Source: Candidatus Omnitrophota bacterium (GTDB taxonomy: Bacteria; Omnitrophota; Gorgyraeia; B26-G9). From it: a stretch of 47,409 nucleotides of DNA. Positions within the stretch are counted from its first letter, which is position 1. Every line of letters begins with the position of its first letter. A program made the position numbers and the translations under genes. The notes under the pieces are model-generated. The model made no database searches. It was not told where the DNA came from and worked only from the letters and a program-made list of their open reading frames with translations. Shown piece after piece: positions 42,741 through 47,409 of this stretch. The stretch spans positions 1-47,409 of the forward strand of contig JAHJAO010000026.1 of NCBI GenBank assembly GCA_018813905.1, written 5' to 3'.

Positions 42741-44525
42741 CTATTTAATCTGCCGAAACGGATTATAGGCTTTGCCGCCGGCCTCAAATCCCGCATTTTT
42801 ATAGAATTCGACAAAGGTAAGCCGCAACGGATGCACAAAACTGGACAGACCGCTTAATAACAAATTTCCCGTATGGCCAACCACCAAAATCACAAACGTT
42901 ATCAAAAAGCCAAATACCGGAATGTGCCTGAATTCCAACGCGATTTCGTTAACAACCAGGCCGAGGATAGAGCTAGAAATCCCTAAGGCAAAAAGGCGGA
43001 TATAACTTAATACATCGCCAAATACCCCGCTAATACCATATAACTCCCAAAGGCCCTTGCCGATTCTTATAAATATATTGGCTTTTAAGTCATTGAATAA
43101 CAAGATTAAAGTAATTCCGGCATATATCGCCCAGACACTCGTCTTGGTTACGGTCAAACACAGGAGCCCGCAAAGCATAATAATCCAGCCAAAAGTCGAT
43201 AGTCCCGCGGCCGGGCCGAACTGGCGTATTCTGCTTACGGCTTTGAGAAACATGCCGAAAAGCACCTGAATAACCCCTAAAATCAGGGCAAAATTAAACA
43301 GCTGCTCCTGGTTAAACAATACTACTTTTTTAATCCCGCCTATTCGGGCAAGGTCTACACCAAAAAAATTACCCGCGACCAGACCGAACAAAAACGTGGA
43401 CAAAGCCAGGATCATAACCAGGTTCAACAGCGGTTTTTTATCACTGGGAAGCTTTCTTTTGAGGAATAATGTTAAAATAAATATGACCAATCCATATCCG
43501 GCGTCGGACAGGCAAAACCCAAAAAATAAAGTAAAAAACGGGGCAAAAAACGCGGTTAAATCCATAGTGCCATATTTAGGCAGTGAAAATAAATTGGTAA
43601 TCGGTTCGAATAACCGGGTAAACCGGTTATTTAAAAGGAAAACCGGCACCATATCTTCGGGTTTTGCTTGAGAAAAATAAAAATAGGCCTGTTCGTTTTC
43701 CAAAAATGCTTCTACCTTTTGCTTTTGCGGCCGGGGTACCCAGCCGTTAATAATGTAAACCGTATTTTCCGCCGCCGCGGGCAAATTCCGGCTGATGCTA
43801 AGATAGGCAAATGCTGTTTTCTCTTTGTTCAAATACTCCTCTACCATTTTCGCGCGGGCGAACAGTTTATCTATCAAACGCTCTTTTTCTTTCTTTTCTT
43901 TTCTTAAGGCCGCGGATTCTGTTTCCATGTCTTTTCTATTTTTCTCAGGATAAAAGAACTCATCGCATGCAAGCTCTACGCGTTTATCCCGTTCAAACAC
44001 GACAAAATAGACATAGGTCTTATCGCGCGAAATCTGTCTGCAATATATGTCCTCTCCCATAATCTCTTTGAATTTTTTAATCGGACAGATAAAAAAACGC
44101 ATATTCAGGCGGGCGTCTTTTAGTTTCTTAATATAATCAACGTCGAGTTCTCCCCACGGGGCGACGTTACGGATATCCCGTTCCAACTTTACTGTTTTAT
44201 CGGTAATTTTATCAACCGCGTCCTTTATCTTCTGGTAGGACTTGACATAAGAAAATACGTCCTCAATCTTTTCTTTCTGTCCCGTCGTTTTAGGACTTAT
44301 TGCCGATGTATATATCCGGCCTCTTTTATTCTTTGCCTTCCTGGCCGCTTTTAAAAAGGCGTGGCCGGCTTGCATCCTTTTTTCCATGTTTTTTAAAATA
44401 TCGTCCGAGACATCATGCGCGTCGTGGACGATATGCACAACGCCCAAATCCTGCAGGCGCGATAAAAACGCCTGTTTGACTTTGTGAAAAATCAGGATTG
44501 TAATTTTTTCCATCGGGATAATCAT
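42741..44525 (-). CDS. atpI: V/A-type ATPase subunit I (a subunit)
   Basis: The protein has 594 residues. The N-terminal cytosolic arm (about 1-320) is coiled-coil rich (FSYVKSYQKIKDAVDKITDKTVKLERDI, and an LRKEKKEKERLID stretch). About seven or eight membrane helices fill the C-terminal half. The conserved ion-channel Arg is in VLSYIRLFALGISSS. It forms the stator half-channel facing the K ring. The start at 44525 has GGAG 8 bp upstream and overlaps the atpD stop (ATGA); MEKIT four codons later is an alternative. It is slightly short against typical 620-660-residue members, but no domain appears missing. Confidence 0.93.
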   Translation of the reverse strand: MIIPMEKITILIFHKVKQAFLSRLQDLGVVHIVHDAHDVSDDILKNMEKRMQAGHAFLKAARKAKNKRGRIYTSAISPKTTGQKEKIEDVFSYVKSYQKIKDAVDKITDKTVKLERDIRNVAPWGELDVDYIKKLKDARLNMRFFICPIKKFKEIMGEDIYCRQISRDKTYVYFVVFERDKRVELACDEFFYPEKNRKDMETESAALRKEKKEKERLIDKLFARAKMVEEYLNKEKTAFAYLSISRNLPAAAENTVYIINGWVPRPQKQKVEAFLENEQAYFYFSQAKPEDMVPVFLLNNRFTRLFEPITNLFSLPKYGTMDLTAFFAPFFTLFFGFCLSDAGYGLVIFILTLFLKRKLPSDKKPLLNLVMILALSTFLFGLVAGNFFGVDLARIGGIKKVVLFNQEQLFNFALILGVIQVLFGMFLKAVSRIRQFGPAAGLSTFGWIIMLCGLLCLTVTKTSVWAIYAGITLILLFNDLKANIFIRIGKGLWELYGISGVFGDVLSYIRLFALGISSSILGLVVNEIALEFRHIPVFGFLITFVILVVGHTGNLLLSGLSSFVHPLRLTFVEFYKNAGFEAGGKAYNPFRQIK

Positions 44526-45124
44526 GCCGCAAACTCCATCCTATTTTTTATAACCTTCTGGGAGGATTTGGACAAATTCTCTTCGTCCTCCAAAAACCTT
44601 TTGATTCTTCTTATCGCCTCTTCAAAAAAAGGGATTTGCACCTTCTCGTATAGATTAACCTTTTGGGTTGTCTTGCGGCGGGCATATTCGACGGCCGCGA
44701 GAATCCTCTCTTCATTCATAAGCTCGATTTTAATCTGCATTGCCTGTTTTATTATTTCCATACCCTGCAAGAACCAGGCCGGATACGCAAAAACGCTGAA
44801 CGATTCCGTACGGAAAATCACCTTATCCACTACCTGGACATTCACGCTCGCAACCTTTTTCCTGGTAAATTCAATTTTTTCCAGCTTTACCAATGGCGGC
44901 AGCTCGCAACATAGGCGCTGCATATAGGCAACTCCCTCGATCATTTGCTTTAAGCGGCTGTTTATTTCTTCGATGCGGTTACGAATACGTTTCGTCTCCA
45001 TCCTCAACGCCGCTTCTTTATTTTTTAGAATCGGCAAGGCGTTATTCCTTACGCCTAAATCTTTGTTTATTTGGATAAGAAATGTTTTGTTATATTCAAT
45101 CTTTACCATGGGTATCTTTTTCAT
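44522..45124 (-). CDS. atpD: V/A-type ATPase subunit D (central rotor shaft)
   Basis: The protein has 200 residues. Long N- and C-terminal helices form the antiparallel coiled coil of the central shaft (LGVRNNALPILKNKEAAL; RRIKRFLEDEENLSKSSQ). The start overlaps the atpB end by 29 bp if MKKIP at 45124 is used; ATG at 45109 (MVKIEYNK) is equally possible and fits the family N-terminus. The stop overlaps atpI by 4 bp. Rotation of this subunit couples ATP hydrolysis in A3B3 to the K ring. Confidence 0.87.
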   Translation of the reverse strand: MKKIPMVKIEYNKTFLIQINKDLGVRNNALPILKNKEAALRMETKRIRNRIEEINSRLKQMIEGVAYMQRLCCELPPLVKLEKIEFTRKKVASVNVQVVDKVIFRTESFSVFAYPAWFLQGMEIIKQAMQIKIELMNEERILAAVEYARRKTTQKVNLYEKVQIPFFEEAIRRIKRFLEDEENLSKSSQKVIKNRMEFAA

Positions 45125-46451
45125 CCGCCTGTTTGGGCCAGTATTTCTTTACCAGCTCATCTTTTATCCCCACTTCTTCCTTCCTAAAATACTTGCCAAA
45201 AAGGCCCCAGGCCGTATCCAGCATTTTATCCATTTCGATATTGACGTCAATCGCAAGTAATTCCCGGGCATATTCTGCGGCGAATTTTAAAGTGCGTTCA
45301 TCGTAATCGCTTAAATCAAACCCGTTTTCCTGCTTGGTTTTAGCGTAAGCGGCGTCAGCGTACAGCCTTACTCCCGCGTTCATCACCTGGGGATGATCCT
45401 CGCGGCTCCTTTTCCCGATTACCAGCTGTTTCAAACGCGAAAGGCTGCGGAACGGATCGACAATTACCCGGGAAATATCGGTATTGCGGCGCAAAAACAG
45501 CTGGCCTTCGGTGATGTAGCCGGTATTATCGGGGATGGCGTGCGTGATATCCCCGCCGCTCAAAGTAGTCACCGCGATTATCGTAATCGAACCCTGTTCA
45601 AATTGCACCGCTTTTTCATATATTTTTGCCAGGTCGCTATAAAGAGCCCCAGGCATACTGTCCTTGGAAGGGATCTGGTCCATGCGGTTGGAAATAATAC
45701 TTAAAGCATCACAAAACAACGTCATATCCGTTAAAAGAACCAATACTTTTTCTTTTTTTTCTACCGCGAAATATTCCGCCGCGGCCAGAACCATATCCGG
45801 AACTAATAATCTTTCTGCCGGAGAGTCGTCGGTCGTATTTATAAAGCAGGTTATCTTTTCCAAAATTCCCGCGTCTTCAAATGTGCGGCGGAAAAACAGG
45901 TAATCGTCATTGGAAAGGCCCATTCCTCCCAGGATTATCCGGTCTGCTCCCGCCCGCAAGGCAACCATGGCCATTACCTGGTTAAACGGCTGGTCCGGGT
46001 CGGCAAAAAACGGTATCTTTTGTCCGGTGACCAAGGTGTTGTTCAAATCAATGCCCGCGATACCGGTACTAATCAGTTCTGAAGGCTGTTTCCGCCGCAC
46101 GGGATTTACGCTCGGCCCGCCGATAGGCACTTTTTTCCCTTCCAATTCCGGTCCGCCGTCCAGCGGCTGGCCATAGGCGTTCAGAAACCTGCCGGCCAAA
46201 TCCGCACCAACCCTTAAAGTCGGCGGTTCGCCCAAAAATATTACATCCACATCCGTAGCAATGCCCTGGGTACCGGGAAAAACCTGAAGCGTAACCAGAT
46301 CTTTCTGAATTTTAACCACCTGCGCCGGCCGGCCGTCAATAATGGCCATCTCTTCGTTCATCACGCCCCGAGCCCGCAAACTGCAAGTCGCCTTGGTGAT
46401 CTGTTCTATCTTGGTGAATACGGTTTGAAAGGCGGAAGATTTGCTGTTCAT
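45096..46451 (-). CDS. atpB: V/A-type ATPase subunit B
   Basis: The protein has 451 residues, family length. It is the non-catalytic nucleotide-site subunit: no P-loop, as usual, but GQKIPFFADPDQPFNQVMAMV occupies that position. Other blocks are VRRKQPSELISTGIAGIDLNNTLVTGQ, VLLTDMTLFCDALS, MPGALYSDLAKIYEKA, and ITIIAVTTLSGGDITHAIPDNTGYITEGQ. It alternates with subunit A in the catalytic head. The start overlaps the atpA stop (ATGA), showing tight coupling within the operon. Confidence 0.96.
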   Translation of the reverse strand: MNSKSSAFQTVFTKIEQITKATCSLRARGVMNEEMAIIDGRPAQVVKIQKDLVTLQVFPGTQGIATDVDVIFLGEPPTLRVGADLAGRFLNAYGQPLDGGPELEGKKVPIGGPSVNPVRRKQPSELISTGIAGIDLNNTLVTGQKIPFFADPDQPFNQVMAMVALRAGADRIILGGMGLSNDDYLFFRRTFEDAGILEKITCFINTTDDSPAERLLVPDMVLAAAEYFAVEKKEKVLVLLTDMTLFCDALSIISNRMDQIPSKDSMPGALYSDLAKIYEKAVQFEQGSITIIAVTTLSGGDITHAIPDNTGYITEGQLFLRRNTDISRVIVDPFRSLSRLKQLVIGKRSREDHPQVMNAGVRLYADAAYAKTKQENGFDLSDYDERTLKFAAEYARELLAIDVNIEMDKMLDTAWGLFGKYFRKEEVGIKDELVKKYWPKQADEKDTHGKD

Positions 46452-47409
46452 GAAATTTCCCTTTCCATAATAATAGTATCCAAATCATCTTCATATTTCT
46501 TGAACTGCTCGCTTTGAAACTCGGAATAGTTCATCTGCTTTATCTGATTTATCAGGCGTTTAAAAAGTTCGCTTACTTCGGCGAATCCCTCGAATTTAAA
46601 CTGCGTTTTGCAGATACCCTCGATAAGATCAAGCATGTAATGCTGCCTTTTCATGGGGCTAACTTTATCTATTTCATCAAACGCATCCTGCTGCAGGAAT
46701 CCAAAATCCACAAGTTCTGATTTCCAAAAACGTTCGTGATATTCAACCGGCACGCTATCATCGCCTAAAATATTAATCTGCTCATAGACCTCTTTCCCCC
46801 GCAGCAATACATCCCGGATATAATAGACTTTCTCTACCCAGTGCGGATCAAAATTATCGTGCATGAACTCCTGAACTTCTTTATATTCAAGGTATTTGGA
46901 ATAGCTTTCGATTGTATCAATGGCCGGGTACCTTTTGCTATCGGCTCTTTTTTGGCTTAACGCATAAAAACAACGCGCCACTTTTTTAGTTGCTTCGGTT
47001 ACCGGCTCCTTTAGATTCCCGCCGGCCGGACTGACGTTGCCGATAAAAGTAACCGAACCGAACTGCCCGTTATAAAGCTCGACTAACCCCGCTCTTGAAT
47101 AAAAATTAGCGATGATCGCGGTTAAATCCATGGGGAAAGCATCCGGTCCCGGCAGTTCTTCCATCCGGTTGGACATCTCCCGCAGAGCTTGCGCCCAACG
47201 GGAAGTCGAATCCGCTAACATCAAGACTTTTAAGCCCATCTGCCGGTAATATTCGGCAATGGTCATCGCCGTATATACGGAAGCTTCCCGCGCGGCGACC
47301 GGCATATTCGAGGTATTACAAATAATAATCGTGCGTTCCATAAGTTTCCTGCCGGTATAGGGGTCGTCAAGACGGGGATATTCGGTAAATAATTCCACAA
47401 CTTCGTTCG
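46448..47409 (-). CDS. atpA: V/A-type ATPase catalytic subunit A (N-terminal part beyond window)
   Basis: The frame is open to the window edge, so only the C-terminal part of about 320 codons is visible; the P-loop lies outside. Identification rests on NEVVELFTEYPRLDDPYTGR, NTSNMPVAAREASVYTAMTIAEYY, LMLADSTSRWAQALREMSNR, and a C-terminal helical region. The catalytic subunit hydrolyses or makes ATP. It precedes atpB with a 4-bp overlap and ends in TGA. Subunits E, C and F are not in the window and may lie upstream. Confidence 0.96.
   Translation of the reverse strand, partial: NEVVELFTEYPRLDDPYTGRKLMERTIIICNTSNMPVAAREASVYTAMTIAEYYRQMGLKVLMLADSTSRWAQALREMSNRMEELPGPDAFPMDLTAIIANFYSRAGLVELYNGQFGSVTFIGNVSPAGGNLKEPVTEATKKVARCFYALSQKRADSKRYPAIDTIESYSKYLEYKEVQEFMHDNFDPHWVEKVYYIRDVLLRGKEVYEQINILGDDSVPVEYHERFWKSELVDFGFLQQDAFDEIDKVSPMKRQHYMLDLIEGICKTQFKFEGFAEVSELFKRLINQIKQMNYSEFQSEQFKKYEDDLDTIIMEREIS

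Overview
The window is 47.4 kb of bacterial DNA of moderate G+C, with genes almost all on the minus strand and tightly packed. Gene content suggests an uncultivated Gram-negative of the Candidatus Omnitrophota (OP3) type. The reasons are a V/A-type ATPase with Na+ ligands, an ANTAR-like antitermination pattern at nitrogen genes, a PA2778/PA2779 pair, a Gcw_chp/TorF-like outer-membrane protein, and very long secreted multidomain proteins with a recurrent FFR-type signal peptide. The taxonomic call is inference, because no rRNA or ribosomal protein is present.

Layout by region. (1) 1-1198, minus: a cut-off C39-like lipoprotein peptidase with its PA2779-like partner. (2) 1318-3214, plus: a TMTC-like membrane glycosyltransferase with TPRs, then tRNA-Glu(CTC). 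(3) 3234-20025, minus: five consecutive large secreted proteins, called E-D-C-B-A in transcription order. They share a signal peptide, an L(S/A)P box just after it, and an identical type of C-terminus, (I/V)EQ(A/S)I. Their interiors are mosaics of enzyme-like domains: methyltransferase, nucleotidyltransferase, NadD-like, NAD(P)HX dehydratase, APH-like kinase, GHKL ATPase and ParB-like. This is the best candidate for an undescribed system. (4) 20193-31639, minus: pyrG, purF, carB, carA, a PEP/pyruvate-binding protein and gltD. (5) 31632-41313, minus: gltB, a Fis-like HTH protein, glnA, glnK, amtB, a TorF-like porin candidate and a small sigma-like factor. (6) 41612-47409, minus: an adenosine-specific kinase family protein (DUF355) and a V-type ATPase operon (atpK, atpI, atpD, atpB, atpA, with atpA cut off).

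Regions 4 and 5 form one nitrogen block. Ammonium enters by AmtB, is fixed by GlnA and GltBD, and the glutamine feeds PyrG, PurF and CarAB. Two of these glutamine-dependent enzymes have lost the catalytic nucleophile codon. carA has an in-frame TGA exactly at the active-site Cys, and purF begins Met-Phe instead of Met-Cys. PyrG and GltB keep theirs. Three leaders (glnA, torF-amtB-glnK, and the sigma-like gene) carry the same arrangement: a small hairpin with an AAAG loop, then a terminator stem with a GGCGTTCT/AGAACGCC core. In the glnA leader a competing hairpin with a perfect hexaloop overlaps the terminator, which fits ANTAR-type antitermination.

No IS element, CRISPR array, integrase or rRNA was seen. 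Short direct repeats (heptamer runs and about 120-bp paired-hairpin units) lie in the spacers of the five-gene secreted array.
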